From contig NZ_JAJKBJ010000003.1 of NCBI RefSeq assembly GCF_023618015.1, positions 62,001 to 126,000 of the forward strand: a stretch of 64,000 nt of DNA. Reading direction: 5' to 3'. This document shows positions 35,151 through 43,862 of this stretch, piece after piece. Made by a program: the position numbers and the translations under genes. Position 1 is the first letter of the stretch. The number at the start of each line of letters is the position of its first letter. The stretch comes from Legionella maioricensis. Lineage in GTDB: Bacteria > Pseudomonadota > Gammaproteobacteria > Legionellales > Legionellaceae. The notes under the pieces were generated by a model. The model saw only the letters and a list, made by a program, of their open reading frames with translations, was not told the DNA's origin and did no database searches.

Positions 35151-36248
35151 GTGTCGGTATTGTTCAAAAATAATATGGATTTATTTAAATCAACTCAACT
35201 GAGTGATCTAACTCTTGCTAATCGAATTGTTATGGGGCCGCTCACTCGCTCTCGGGCGGGGAAGGGGGATGTTCAAGGCCCCATGAATGCAGAATATTAC
35301 GGCCAAAGAGCTTCAGCTGGATTAATTATTTCAGAAGCTACTCAAATTTCCCAACAAGGAAAAGGGTATGCATTTACTCCGGGCATTTATAATGAGCAGC
35401 AAACTTTAGGTTGGAAACTGTCTACGGATGCTGTTCATGCAAAGGGGGGGACTATCTTTGCTCAATTGTGGCATGTAGGGCGAATTTCGCATCCTGATCT
35501 GCAAATAGATAATCAGCCCCCCGTCGCTCCTTCTGCAATTCGTCCTATTGGAAAGGCTTATACCGAAACAGGGTTTCAAGATTATGTCACTCCTCGTGCC
35601 TTAGAGGGCAGTGAAATTCCGAATATTATTGAGCAATATGTTCACGCCAGTGCCTGTGCGAAACGGGCCGGTTTTGATGGTATAGAAATTCATGCAGCAA
35701 ATGGTTATCTAATTCATCAGTTTCTAAGTGATAAAACCAATAAACGGACGGATAACTATGGGGGCAGTATTGCCAATCGGGCGCGTTTATTGCTGGAGAT
35801 TGTCGAAGCGTTAACTGCCGTATGGCCAGCTGGCCGTATCGGTATCCGTTTATCACCGGTGACTCATTCAAACGACATTGACGACAGCGATCCCATGGCC
35901 ACGTTTACCTATGTCGTGAAACAATTAAATCATTTTGGTCTGTCCTATATTCATTGGATTGAAGGGGAGACCATGGGGCCTCGTACCATCCCGGCTCATT
36001 TTAGCTTTGCCGCTTTGCGAAAATTATTTAAAGGAATTTATATAGCCAATAATAGTTATGACTTGCAGTTAGCACTTAAAGCTCGTGAGGATAATTTAGC
36101 CGATTTAATTTGTTTTGGTCGTCCCTTTATTGCTAATCCTGATTTAGTCGCTTGTTTGGAAAGAGGAATAGAATTAACTCTCGCGCCCAAAGAAACCTGG
36201 TATGGAAACGGTGCCAAGGGGTATACGGATTGGCCTATGAAAACTTAA
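35151..36248 (+). CDS. Old yellow enzyme family NADH:flavin oxidoreductase
   Basis: 365 residues from a GTG at 35151, chosen because AAGGA lies 7 nt upstream; the next ATG (35175) has no ribosome site. FMN-binding TIM barrel: MGPLTRSRAG near the start, FAQLWHVGRISHP with the active-site region, GFDGIEIHAANGYLIHQFLS, TDNYGGSIANRARLLLEIVE and the late CFGRPFIANPDL. It reduces activated C=C or nitro groups with NAD(P)H; NemA/XenB-like. Monocistronic. Confidence 0.93.
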   Translation: MSVLFKNNMDLFKSTQLSDLTLANRIVMGPLTRSRAGKGDVQGPMNAEYYGQRASAGLIISEATQISQQGKGYAFTPGIYNEQQTLGWKLSTDAVHAKGGTIFAQLWHVGRISHPDLQIDNQPPVAPSAIRPIGKAYTETGFQDYVTPRALEGSEIPNIIEQYVHASACAKRAGFDGIEIHAANGYLIHQFLSDKTNKRTDNYGGSIANRARLLLEIVEALTAVWPAGRIGIRLSPVTHSNDIDDSDPMATFTYVVKQLNHFGLSYIHWIEGETMGPRTIPAHFSFAALRKLFKGIYIANNSYDLQLALKAREDNLADLICFGRPFIANPDLVACLERGIELTLAPKETWYGNGAKGYTDWPMKT

Positions 36249-36296
36249 AGTTGTTTTAAAATAAAGAACTGCTCTGTACCTAATGGTTTTGCATTT

Positions 36297-36321
36297 CCCA
36301 CGTCCTCTCGAGAGACGTGGG
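36297..36321 (+). terminator. Hairpin between oxidoreductase and oxygenase genes
   Basis: CCCACGTC (36297-36304) pairs with GACGTGGG (36314-36321); the loop (CTCTCGAGA) is itself partly palindromic. It lies between two convergent genes and could act for both, though T-runs are lacking. Confidence 0.4.
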
Positions 36322-36337
36322 TATCGATCCAATAATA

Positions 36338-37012
36338 CTAAAGAATCGCTTCAGACATGGAGCGGGTTTTCATCCATCCTGCGATACTATATCGTGGTTG
36401 ATGGGTTAAACATACTTCATGAGGTAATTCGCTATTAAAACAGATAAAGCGATTTGCCTGTGGGGAAACATTTTGAATCAGTTGATCTTCTTGATTGTAT
36501 AGTTTTAACTCCCCGCCAAACTCTTCTTGCCAATCTTCATTTAGATAATAAACACAGGAAATTTTTCTGGTTTTTTTGGTGGCGAACTGATCACTATGTT
36601 TTTTATAAAAAGACCCGGGCTGATACGCTGCAAAATGCGTTTCAAATTCGATTAAACCTAAAAACAGAGAATGATTTAGAATATGGGCGATGTGAAGGGC
36701 TTGTTTTAAATAGGCCTGTACTGCAGGTTCAGCAGAATTCTCATCTAACCAACAAATTTCATCAGTTCTGATCTTATTATTATGTTGTGCATGCACTATA
36801 GGGCCTATCCTGGCACTTTTAAATAAACCGTTCTGCTGCATTTCTTTAGCAATTTTGCGTAGCGACTGGTAATGATGTAATTCTAGAAAGTCATCAATAA
36901 TGTGAAATCCATGAGTACACAAGTCATTCGTTAGGAGGTCGTTATCAATCAATGTGCGCACCTGACAGGCAAAGTGAATTAAGAATTTTACTCCAAGATT
37001 AAATTCTTGCAA
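36338..37012 (-). CDS. 2-oxoglutarate/Fe(II) oxygenase, prolyl 4-hydroxylase-like
   Basis: 224 residues. Iron-binding HxD in YQPGSFYKKHSDQF, then RKISCVYYLNEDWQEEFGGE with the family's LN-W-GGEL signature, distal His in ELPHEVC, and the 2OG-binding Arg in QPRYSIAGW. It hydroxylates a protein or small molecule. The conserved part begins at about residue 28 (DLCTHGFHIIDDFL), so the true start may be downstream of the first ATG, for example a TTG or GTG near residue 18-21 preceded by CAGG. Monocistronic. Confidence 0.85.
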   Translation of the reverse strand: MQEFNLGVKFLIHFACQVRTLIDNDLLTNDLCTHGFHIIDDFLELHHYQSLRKIAKEMQQNGLFKSARIGPIVHAQHNNKIRTDEICWLDENSAEPAVQAYLKQALHIAHILNHSLFLGLIEFETHFAAYQPGSFYKKHSDQFATKKTRKISCVYYLNEDWQEEFGGELKLYNQEDQLIQNVSPQANRFICFNSELPHEVCLTHQPRYSIAGWMKTRSMSEAIL

Positions 37013-37075
37013 GCAGTGGCTTTGGGAAGAGTTCCTTTCAGAGGGGGGAACTCTCTTAACAACACACTATAAATT

Positions 37076-37639
37076 CTAATCGTTTCCTGAAACAGGCAGC
37101 GCTTTATGTTTCGCTGTATCCATCGTGTGAAATGAATGATGGGTCTGATCGAGTAAACGATTGGTCCATGCTATGGCTAAAGCGGAAATGATTAACGTTA
37201 AATGAATGATTACTTGCCACATGACCGAAAAATTGCTTAATTTAGTGGGATCAATAAAGGTGCGTAACAAATGGATGGATGAGATACCTATTAGTGAAAG
37301 GGCTAATTTTATTTTCATCGCTCCAGCGTCCAGGTGATCCAACCATTCAGGATTGTCTGGATGGGCTCCTAAATCCAGATGCGATACAAATGTTTCATAC
37401 CCGCCCATAACCACCATAATCAGCAGATTAGCTATCATGACCACATCGATCAAATCCAGGACTCCTAGCATGATATGCGTGTCGTCAAACCCGTTTAGAT
37501 GAATGATCAAGGAAAATAACTCACGGATAAAGCGATATACATAGGCAGCGAGTATTAGAATAAGGCCTAAATATAAAGGAAGCTGAAGCCACCGTCCCAT
37601 AAAAATTATCTTGCTAATATTTTTTCTTACGTTATTCAT
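37076..37639 (-). CDS. YqhA family (UPF0114) membrane protein
   Basis: 187 residues from ATG 37637-37639, which has GAGG 5 nt upstream; the longer open frame is ignored. Three or four membrane helices. The segments GRWLQLPLYLGLILILAAYVY, DLIDVVMIANLLIMVVMGGYETFVS and HLDAGAMKIKLALSLIGISSIHLL fit UPF0114 well. Function unknown; E. coli yqhA is an inner-membrane protein of no assigned role. Confidence 0.9.
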   Translation of the reverse strand: MNNVRKNISKIIFMGRWLQLPLYLGLILILAAYVYRFIRELFSLIIHLNGFDDTHIMLGVLDLIDVVMIANLLIMVVMGGYETFVSHLDLGAHPDNPEWLDHLDAGAMKIKLALSLIGISSIHLLRTFIDPTKLSNFSVMWQVIIHLTLIISALAIAWTNRLLDQTHHSFHTMDTAKHKALPVSGND

Positions 37640-37780
37640 TTGATCCTCAATAAGGTTTCTATGAAATGGAATGATAAACCTTATCCATACCGTTGTTAAT
37701 GCTTTGCTGTTCACTATTGCTAATTTATGAGCACTTCAGCGGTTTTCTTTATAAAATCATCTCTTAATTTAGATCCCTTC

Positions 37781-37810
37781 ACCTACTTTTAAAAATTTTT
37801 AAAAGTAGGT
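37781..37810. promoter_or_regulatory. Perfect 30-bp palindrome upstream of the 308-residue unknown gene
   Basis: ACCTACTTTTAAAAA is followed directly by its own reverse complement. No loop is left, so the dyad is likely a protein-binding site rather than an RNA hairpin. It is 103 bp before the next plus-strand gene and 142 bp before the divergent YqhA gene, so it could control either. A TATAAA-like piece follows. Confidence 0.55.
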
Positions 37811-37912
37811 CATATTTTGTTATAAATGGTGATATTCTGCAGTTCAGGTATTTGATTCATTCTTATTCAAAGGGAATCAGTAGTTTTATAATCAGAGTAA
37901 AAGGATGTAAAA

Positions 37913-38839
37913 ATGGGATGGAGAGATCGTTTCTGGTCAGCGTATGGTGTGGTTGTCGATACAACGATTGAGATTACAGCAAATACTCTTAATATGGTTG
38001 GTTCATTGGCTTGCGTGATAGGAGGCGCCGGATTTGCCATTTCATTTGCTATAGATGAAGTACTTAACGCCTCTTATTATGGATCGGTCGCCGCTATGGG
38101 GGCGGTTAAACTTAGTGTTGAGTTTGAATCCTTTGATTATAGGATAAATGAAACCATACCCTTTGATGATTCTTTCCAAAAGAGTGACGGAATTTCTTAC
38201 CTGGTGAAAGATTACCTCCATAAAGATGCCGTTCAAATCACAAGCGCTGCTCTTTTTTCTTCCGGTACTGTTTTAAGAGTTTTAGGTGCTAATATGAAAC
38301 AGTGGCAGCAGGGACGGGTTGATAAAGCTCATTATAAAAATCGTCTTGGAGTTGATATTCCCAGTCCAACTGGAAAAGAGTATTTGTACACCAATGCTGA
38401 GAGTTTGTTCGGTTCTTTATCTTATACATTTTTAAGTACGGCGGTTACTGGTGCGGTCATTAAGGCACAAGTGATTAGCCCAACTCAGCATCTCACTTAT
38501 CCTGACAAGGGGAGGATTCAAGTAAATGAACCATACTATAAAGGCCCCGTAACCGAGGTATCAATTCCGCTGGCTTATACCTTTGTTCGAAATATATCTC
38601 TTGATTTGTTTGGATTCGCTTTGCTAAAAGCACGAGCACAAGGGTTGGCTAATGCCACTTATGGCGGCGGCTTATTTCTTCAACCGGCAGATAACCCTCC
38701 TGATCCTCCGGTAGTGCTTCCTGCAGCACTAGGAGCTAGTGCCTACCTGGTGAATAATTTTTTTTCCAAGAAGTTAATACACTTACGCGACGAGCGAATT
38801 ATGCAAGAAACGAACGATAATCAACTCAGCATTAATTAA
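37913..38839 (+). CDS. Unknown protein, candidate Dot/Icm substrate or membrane-associated
   Basis: 308 residues, no recognised family. Gly/Ala-rich hydrophobic stretches at about 25-45 (NMVGSLACVIGGAGFAISFA), near 165-180 (SLSYTFLSTAVTGAVI) and near 265-275 (PAALGASAYLVNNFF) suggest membrane contact without a signal peptide. The C-terminus (LRDERIMQETNDNQLSIN) is polar and acidic, which would fit a secretion signal, but the evidence is thin. GTAAAAGGATGTAAAA before the ATG serves as ribosome site. Controlled perhaps through the palindrome at 37781. Confidence 0.6.
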   Translation: MGWRDRFWSAYGVVVDTTIEITANTLNMVGSLACVIGGAGFAISFAIDEVLNASYYGSVAAMGAVKLSVEFESFDYRINETIPFDDSFQKSDGISYLVKDYLHKDAVQITSAALFSSGTVLRVLGANMKQWQQGRVDKAHYKNRLGVDIPSPTGKEYLYTNAESLFGSLSYTFLSTAVTGAVIKAQVISPTQHLTYPDKGRIQVNEPYYKGPVTEVSIPLAYTFVRNISLDLFGFALLKARAQGLANATYGGGLFLQPADNPPDPPVVLPAALGASAYLVNNFFSKKLIHLRDERIMQETNDNQLSIN

Positions 38840-38892
38840 AGATGCTGAGGGGTATTTCCGACCGGCTGGTGTTGGAGCTTCTTGTAATTTGC

Positions 38893-39588
38893 TTATTTTC
38901 TTGAGTGTTTGCCCTCTAGCAGGTATTGATACTCTCGCCATTGCGGCATGAATTGAGTCATTAGATTATAAAAGCGTTGATTATGGCTTGCCTCTAATAA
39001 ATGAACCAGTTCATGCACCAGGACGTATTCAAGACAGGGGGCGGGTTTTTTGATTAGGTTGAGATTTAACCAAATCCGGCGTGCCCGGGTATTGCATGAG
39101 CCCCAGCGAGTTTTCATTTTTTTAATACCCCATTGGGTCACCTTAACGCCTATTATCATTTCCCAATGCCTGATTAATTCCGGTATTAATGACTCCATTT
39201 CCCGTCTATACCAGCGCTCGATAAGCATTTGGATTTGTATTGGCGAGGCATTTTGTTGGGTGTAACAATGAATGAGTTCGTCTTTGATTTTAATTTGGGA
39301 GGGGCCGTGGTGTTCTTCAATAATTAATAAATAGTTCTTCCCTTTAAATGGTATGGTTGCGCCTGTTTGGAGTACTTCTTCCTGATGAGAAGAACGTTCT
39401 CGAATACGGTTTCGCTGGGTATGAATCCAATCACTTTTTTCCTGCAAGTACTGATGTAGGAACTGTTCACTAAAACTCATTGGGGCACTAACCTTTACCA
39501 AGCCGTCTGGAGGATAAATACGTAAGTTCATATTTTTTATTGGCTTTCTTAAAACTTCTATGGAGATGCCATCAATTTCAATGATCAT
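38893..39588 (-). CDS. YgjP-like zinc metallopeptidase (DUF45)
   Basis: 231 residues. VLVHELVHLLEASHNQRFY contains HExxH-type zinc site (HELVH, then H after 4 residues), in the C-terminal part as expected for the DUF45/YgjP family. Before it is the family's TRWGSCNTRARRIWLNLNLI. Often associated with type I restriction loci in other bacteria, but no such genes are here. Cytosolic. The substrate is not known. Confidence 0.88.
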   Translation of the reverse strand: MIIEIDGISIEVLRKPIKNMNLRIYPPDGLVKVSAPMSFSEQFLHQYLQEKSDWIHTQRNRIRERSSHQEEVLQTGATIPFKGKNYLLIIEEHHGPSQIKIKDELIHCYTQQNASPIQIQMLIERWYRREMESLIPELIRHWEMIIGVKVTQWGIKKMKTRWGSCNTRARRIWLNLNLIKKPAPCLEYVLVHELVHLLEASHNQRFYNLMTQFMPQWREYQYLLEGKHSRK

Positions 39589-39879
39589 AAGTGAAGAGGG
39601 TATTAGGAGTTTCCCAGATTATATAGAATAAATGAGCTTTAGATGTAAAAATCATGGAGATTTTACATCTTTCTTTGCAAGTTGATCAGAAAGCATAAAT
39701 TTTTGTCGTCATTGTGTGTGCAGCGAGGCAACCTCTGGTTCATTGTTTATAGCCGTCAGACTAAGAAGGTTTTCTAGCCGTTTGAGCAGGGGAGGAGCGC
39801 AGGCCCGTCTCGAAGCCTTGTCGGTCCAGGCCTGAGACTTCGAAACTCTCAGTCCAACGGTTTATAATTAAGAGTCTTA
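39589..39879. other. Intergenic region without a gene, GC-rich repeat-like part
   Basis: No open frame with a ribosome site is seen. From about 39770 to 39860 the base composition is clearly more GC-rich than the surroundings and holds half-palindromes (GTCTCGAAG, CTTCGAAAC, AGGCC...GGCCT). It looks like a decayed dispersed repeat. Confidence 0.3.
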
Positions 39880-40161
39880 TTACCGTTCAGCCCCTTCACA
39901 CGGACTATCCACATATTCGCCATTAATATCTAATACCATATTCACGCTAGCACGTTGATAACGAGTTAATACATCATATTGTGCTTGGGTAATATAACCA
40001 TATGAATTACCACAGTAGACCAGAGACGACGCCCCAGGTTTGGCTCTAACGTGGACTGGAATATCACAATCCCAGCGAAATTTACTTAAATCACAATTCG
40101 CAAAAACCATACTGGTCGGTAAAAGAAATAACATCAGCGTGATATGCCATTTATTCTTCAT
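39880..40161 (-). CDS. Small secreted cysteine-containing protein
   Basis: 93 residues from ATG 40159-40161 with GGAG 6 nt before it; a GTG four codons upstream lacks a ribosome site. Signal peptide [21 protein letters not shown], then about 72 residues with four cysteines ([23 protein letters not shown]). Unknown family. Its size, cysteine number and single-gene setting are like those of the protein at 598-990, though I see no sequence match. Confidence 0.65.
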   Translation of the reverse strand: MKNKWHITLMLFLLPTSMVFANCDLSKFRWDCDIPVHVRAKPGASSLVYCGNSYGYITQAQYDVLTRYQRASVNMVLDINGEYVDSPCEGAER

Positions 40162-40222
40162 TGAATTCTCCACCGCATTATTATTTTATTTTAAGTATAG
40201 ATAACTATTAAGAAGTTAATGA

Positions 40223-40238
40223 TGTTTCACGTGAAATA
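40223..40238. promoter_or_regulatory. Near-consensus parS (ParB-binding) site
   Basis: TGTTTCACGTGAAATA matches the widely conserved bacterial parS consensus TGTTTCACGTGAAACA at 15 of 16 positions. It lies in the gap between two divergent genes of no segregation role. ParB nucleates on such sites to organise the origin-proximal chromosome. I saw no second site in the window. Confidence 0.7.
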
Positions 40239-40307
40239 AATTCTAATAAGCTTTATAGTGTTATTTATTATATAAATTAGACAGTTAGATTCCAGGAAGG
40301 AATTGAC

Positions 40308-41189
40308 ATGCTCTCTTCAAGTAAAGAATATTTGCAAGCTCTTCGTGAGGGAAAATATCTTCTTTTCTTAGAATGGCCCCAATTTATTGTTGAGCTTTAT
40401 AAAGACGGTGATCATCCACAAGATGCAGATGACACGGTAAATTTATTGGTTTTTGAATGGTTAAATAATGGATATTGCGAGGACGATGCAAAAAAAATAG
40501 CTCTTTTATATGCTGTATCTGATCTTCCTGCCAAACCGTTAAAAAATAATTTATCTTATGCCATCACTACAATCTCAATCGCTGTTTTTCAATGCATGAC
40601 CTATCAAAGCAATAATTTACAGGATTACTTTCTTTCTAATGAAAAAAAGAGCAGAGCACAAATAAAAAAATTGATGAACGATCCAATAGAGTTCTGGGAT
40701 GAATCAACTTTAGTTAATCTGGATGCCTCCGCTTTTCAGAATTTATTAGCCAAACAACAGCTCTCTTTCTTTACCTGGGTTGATAATATGTCGGGCAAAG
40801 AGGTAGATAATGCCTGGGGACAGATTCGTCCCCTCGCTGAGTTGAGGTATCTTGCCGAAGAATACAGTACTCAATTGGAAATAAGTAAACTGGCGGATGA
40901 TCCTCTAAAAGCATCGCGATTGAGCGTGGTAAAAAGATTGGCTCTCTATTTGAATGGACAATCAGAGTTAACCTCCTCAGTAACAGCCGAGATTGAACTT
41001 TATGTAAATAAAATCAGAGAAATGCAACCTGCTGATTTTGAGAAAGAATATTTGTTAACTATGTCACCGTTATCGTTTGATAAAACCTGGCGAATGATAA
41101 CCAGCCTGGGCCTGAGTTTTTTTAAACTGATGCAACCCATACCATCAATTGTTTTATCGGCGGAGTCCGCACCAGGTAGCAAAACTTAA
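40308..41189 (+). CDS. Unknown alpha-helical protein, candidate effector
   Basis: 293 residues with AAGGA 6 nt before the ATG. No signal peptide, no clear membrane helix, mostly helical by composition. N-terminal segment has acidic runs (YKDGDHPQDADDTV). I do not recognise a family. The C-terminus (SIVLSAESAPGSKT) has few acidic residues but many small and polar ones. Its isolated position next to housekeeping genes is usual for Legionella effectors, which is only a hint. Confidence 0.6.
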   Translation: MLSSSKEYLQALREGKYLLFLEWPQFIVELYKDGDHPQDADDTVNLLVFEWLNNGYCEDDAKKIALLYAVSDLPAKPLKNNLSYAITTISIAVFQCMTYQSNNLQDYFLSNEKKSRAQIKKLMNDPIEFWDESTLVNLDASAFQNLLAKQQLSFFTWVDNMSGKEVDNAWGQIRPLAELRYLAEEYSTQLEISKLADDPLKASRLSVVKRLALYLNGQSELTSSVTAEIELYVNKIREMQPADFEKEYLLTMSPLSFDKTWRMITSLGLSFFKLMQPIPSIVLSAESAPGSKT

Positions 41190-41208
41190 TGTAAGGTTTC
41201 TCGCAGCG

Positions 41209-41673
41209 TTACTTTATTTTTGCTTCATGAGCGAGCAGGCGTTCTTTATAAGATAGGGCTTGGGGATTTCCCATATAACCGCCTAAATCATTTTTTCCCA
41301 CCACGCGATGACAAGGGATAAATAAAGCTAAAGGATTGCGTTTACAGGCTTGTCCAATTGCTCTGGGGCTGCTTTGCAATTTTAAAGCCAGCTCTCCATA
41401 GGTCAAAGTTCGTCCTACAGGAATAACTAATAACGCATTCCATACTTTTTGTTGGTAAGTACTGCCTTGCGGCTTTAGTGGTAATTGGAAGCGATGATGA
41501 GGATCTGCAAAGTAGGAGTTTAATTCGCTTTCAATTAGCGGGGTAAGTCCATTCGAAGAAGAAGTTACTGTTTTTTGCGTAAAAGAGGAATTATAAATAA
41601 AATGCTCATCATGTATTATTTCAAGCATACCCAAAGGGGTAGTAAAAATAGACACGATGAGCTTTGCATTCAA
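41209..41673 (-). CDS. ogt: Methylated-DNA--protein-cysteine methyltransferase
   Basis: 154 residues. The active-site motif IPCHRVVG is present, with the DNA-binding helix GRTLTYGELALKLQSSPRAI and the following GGYMGN loop. Repairs O6-methylguanine by taking the methyl group onto Cys. Length fits Ogt rather than the two-domain Ada. It follows rplS by 3 bp on the same strand and is probably read with the ribosome operon. Confidence 0.93.
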   Translation of the reverse strand: MNAKLIVSIFTTPLGMLEIIHDEHFIYNSSFTQKTVTSSSNGLTPLIESELNSYFADPHHRFQLPLKPQGSTYQQKVWNALLVIPVGRTLTYGELALKLQSSPRAIGQACKRNPLALFIPCHRVVGKNDLGGYMGNPQALSYKERLLAHEAKIK

Positions 41674-41676
41674 GAA

Positions 41677-42042
41677 TTAATCGCCTTTTTTGCCAGCTAA
41701 TTTTTCTTTAATTCGAGCAGCACGTCCAGCAAGGTTACGTAAATAATACAGCTTGGCACGACGAACATCGCCACGTCTTTTAACTGTAATGCTATCAACA
41801 ATCGGGCTGTAAGTTTGGAAAACACGCTCAACACCAACGTTGTGAGAAATTTTACGCACAGTAAATGCTGAGTTTAGGCCACGATTACGTTTTGCAATAA
41901 CGATACCTTCAAAGGCTTGTAAACGTTCACGAGTACCTTCAATTACTTTTACTTGAACCAGAACAGTGTCGCCTGGATTAAATTCAGGAATTTCCTTGCC
42001 TTGCATTTGCTCGGCATTCAATTGGTCAATAATATTAGTCAT
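41677..42042 (-). CDS. rplS: 50S ribosomal protein L19
   Basis: 121 residues. [56 protein letters not shown] and RRAKLYYLR are L19 throughout. Sits at the 30S-50S interface. Last ribosomal gene of rpsP-rimM-trmD-rplS. Confidence 0.98.
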   Translation of the reverse strand: MTNIIDQLNAEQMQGKEIPEFNPGDTVLVQVKVIEGTRERLQAFEGIVIAKRNRGLNSAFTVRKISHNVGVERVFQTYSPIVDSITVKRRGDVRRAKLYYLRNLAGRAARIKEKLAGKKGD

Positions 42043-42068
42043 GGACTACTCCTCAAATTGGTTTATCC

Positions 42069-42821
42069 TCAACAGGAATCACCGTGTTCGCATTTAAACT
42101 CAACAAGCAATTGCTTGTCTGTTTCACTTAACTGTACTTTTTCAAGTAAATCCGGACGTTTAAGCCAGGTTTTACCAAGAGATTGTTTTCTGCGCCATCT
42201 CTCAATATCCTTATGGTTCCCGCCTAACAAAACGGGAGGGACTTCCAGCCCGTTAATGGTTGCAGGTCGGGTATAATGAGGGCAGTCGAGCAAGCCATTC
42301 ATAAATGAATCCTGCTCCGCTGAACCAAGATGCCCAAGACTACCCGGTATTAAGCGAATGATCGCATCTATAAATACCATAGCAGCCAACTCACCACCGC
42401 TTAAAACAAAATCTCCTAACGACCATTCTTCATCCACATGATGACTAATGATACGTTCATCAATTCCTTCATATCGCCCCGCAATAAAAAGCAAAGGCTG
42501 TTTTTCATTTGCCACTTTATTTAAATCATTCTGCCGAATTACCTTACCCTGAGGGCTTAAGTAAATCGTTTTGCAGTTGTTGGGCATTTTGCTGCGTGCA
42601 TGCGTTATTGCTGCATGCAATGGCTCATACAACATGACCATTCCTGGTCCACCACCATAAGGCTTATCATCGACCTGTCTGTAAGGTCTTGATGCCCAGT
42701 CTCGTGGATTCCAACAATCAATCTTAGCTAAGCCTTGCTCAATCGCTCTACCCGTAATACCAAAATTTAAACTTTCCAGTATCTCGGGAATTAGGCTGAT
42801 TATTCCAAAATGCAGTACCAC
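42069..42821 (-). CDS. trmD: tRNA (guanine-N1)-methyltransferase
   Basis: 250 residues. Methylates G37 of tRNAs, preventing frameshifts. DKPYGGGPGMVMLYEPL, LLFIAGRYEGIDERI, WSLGDFVLSGGELAAMVFID and HYTRPATINGLEVPPVLLGG are typical of the trefoil-knot SAM enzyme. Its start shares the base at 42821 with the rimM stop, so they are coupled. Confidence 0.98.
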   Translation of the reverse strand: MVLHFGIISLIPEILESLNFGITGRAIEQGLAKIDCWNPRDWASRPYRQVDDKPYGGGPGMVMLYEPLHAAITHARSKMPNNCKTIYLSPQGKVIRQNDLNKVANEKQPLLFIAGRYEGIDERIISHHVDEEWSLGDFVLSGGELAAMVFIDAIIRLIPGSLGHLGSAEQDSFMNGLLDCPHYTRPATINGLEVPPVLLGGNHKDIERWRRKQSLGKTWLKRPDLLEKVQLSETDKQLLVEFKCEHGDSC

Positions 42822-43330
42822 TAAAAATCCAAATCCCAGTCAACGGTAATGACTTGTTGGCTTTCATTAATTTCAATAATAAATTGGCCAGGTAAATAGG
42901 GAATTAAATGCCTCTTTTCACCTTGCGCTACAAGCACATCATTTGCACCAGTAGGCATGACTTCAACAACGGTTCCAAAAGATTCTCCCTTGGTATTAAC
43001 CACACTCATGCCAATCAGCTGGTGCCAATAGTATTCGCCGGGTTCAAGTTCAGCAAGCTGTTCTTTTTGCACGGCAATTTCAACGTTAGTCAGGCGAGCT
43101 ACTGATTCACGTTCTGGGTACCCTTCAATTTGCGCTACTATGGATTTATTGTGGACTTCGATATTTAATACCTTCACAGGCTGCCATGTGTGATTTAAAT
43201 AGACATGCCAGTCTGTATAACGCAAGATATTATCACGAGGTTCAGTAAAGGAATGAACCGTTACAAACCCTTTAACACCATGAGGTCGCCCAAAACGACC
43301 GATAACTACCCAGCTCGCTTGATTACTCAC
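42821..43330 (-). CDS. rimM: 16S rRNA processing protein RimM
   Basis: 169 residues. IGRFGRPHGVKGFVTVHSF and the PRC-barrel part GEYYWHQLIGMSVVNTKGE, then HLIPYLPGQFIIEIN. Assists 30S maturation by binding S19. Lies 4 bp behind rpsP. Confidence 0.97.
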   Translation of the reverse strand: MSNQASWVVIGRFGRPHGVKGFVTVHSFTEPRDNILRYTDWHVYLNHTWQPVKVLNIEVHNKSIVAQIEGYPERESVARLTNVEIAVQKEQLAELEPGEYYWHQLIGMSVVNTKGESFGTVVEVMPTGANDVLVAQGEKRHLIPYLPGQFIIEINESQQVITVDWDLDF

Positions 43331-43334
43331 GTGA

Positions 43335-43595
43335 TTAAGCAGCTGACTCAGCTTCTTTATTAAATTCTTTAATTAATGCACTAACGCGATCAGATAGTTG
43401 TGCACCAACATTTTGCCAATGGCTTAATTTTTCCATTTCAACGTGAAGACGTACTTCTTGTCCACGTGCTACAGGGTTAAAATAACCAATACGCTCAATG
43501 TAACTACCATCGCGACGCTTGCGGCTGTCAGTAACAACCATGTGATAAAAAGGACGCTTTTTTGCGCCAGCTCGTGATAAACGTATAACGACCAT
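43335..43595 (-). CDS. rpsP: 30S ribosomal protein S16
   Basis: 86 residues. [20 protein letters not shown] and [17 protein letters not shown] are standard S16. First gene of the ribosomal operon; the 267-bp gap before it separates it from ffh and holds an inverted-repeat element. Confidence 0.98.
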   Translation of the reverse strand: MVVIRLSRAGAKKRPFYHMVVTDSRKRRDGSYIERIGYFNPVARGQEVRLHVEMEKLSHWQNVGAQLSDRVSALIKEFNKEAESAA

Positions 43596-43712
43596 TGTTT
43601 TCCTCTACTTTAGAGTGGTTACATAAAAATGCCGTGTATTGTACGAAAATTAACTCGACATGTGAAGTAATTCTTGCGAATTATTTTACTAACTATTCAG
43701 CACTTCCATTTA

Positions 43713-43829
43713 AACGTGCAGATTGAGTACATTTTGCCAGATGGTATCGTGGAAAAATGCGTGAAGCTAATGCATCTTACGCGTTTTACTCACCTTAATC
43801 TCTTACGTTTATACTCAAATCTGCACGTT
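43713..43829. repeat. Inverted-repeat element between ffh and rpsP
   Basis: Arms AACGTGCAGATTGAGTA (43713-43729) and TACTCAAATCTGCACGTT (43812-43829) pair fully except for one extra T. Between them a second dyad (GCGTGAAG with CTTACGC) can form. The whole would give a long stem structure in RNA. It could be a small mobile element or a control or processing site for the rpsP message. Confidence 0.6.
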
Positions 43830-43862
43830 CATCAGGACATTTAATCGTGATGAATAAAATAC

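Noticed and set aside
36454-36771. 105-codon plus-strand frame within the 2OG oxygenase gene
   Set aside because: Antisense to conserved iron-binding motifs; no support of its own.
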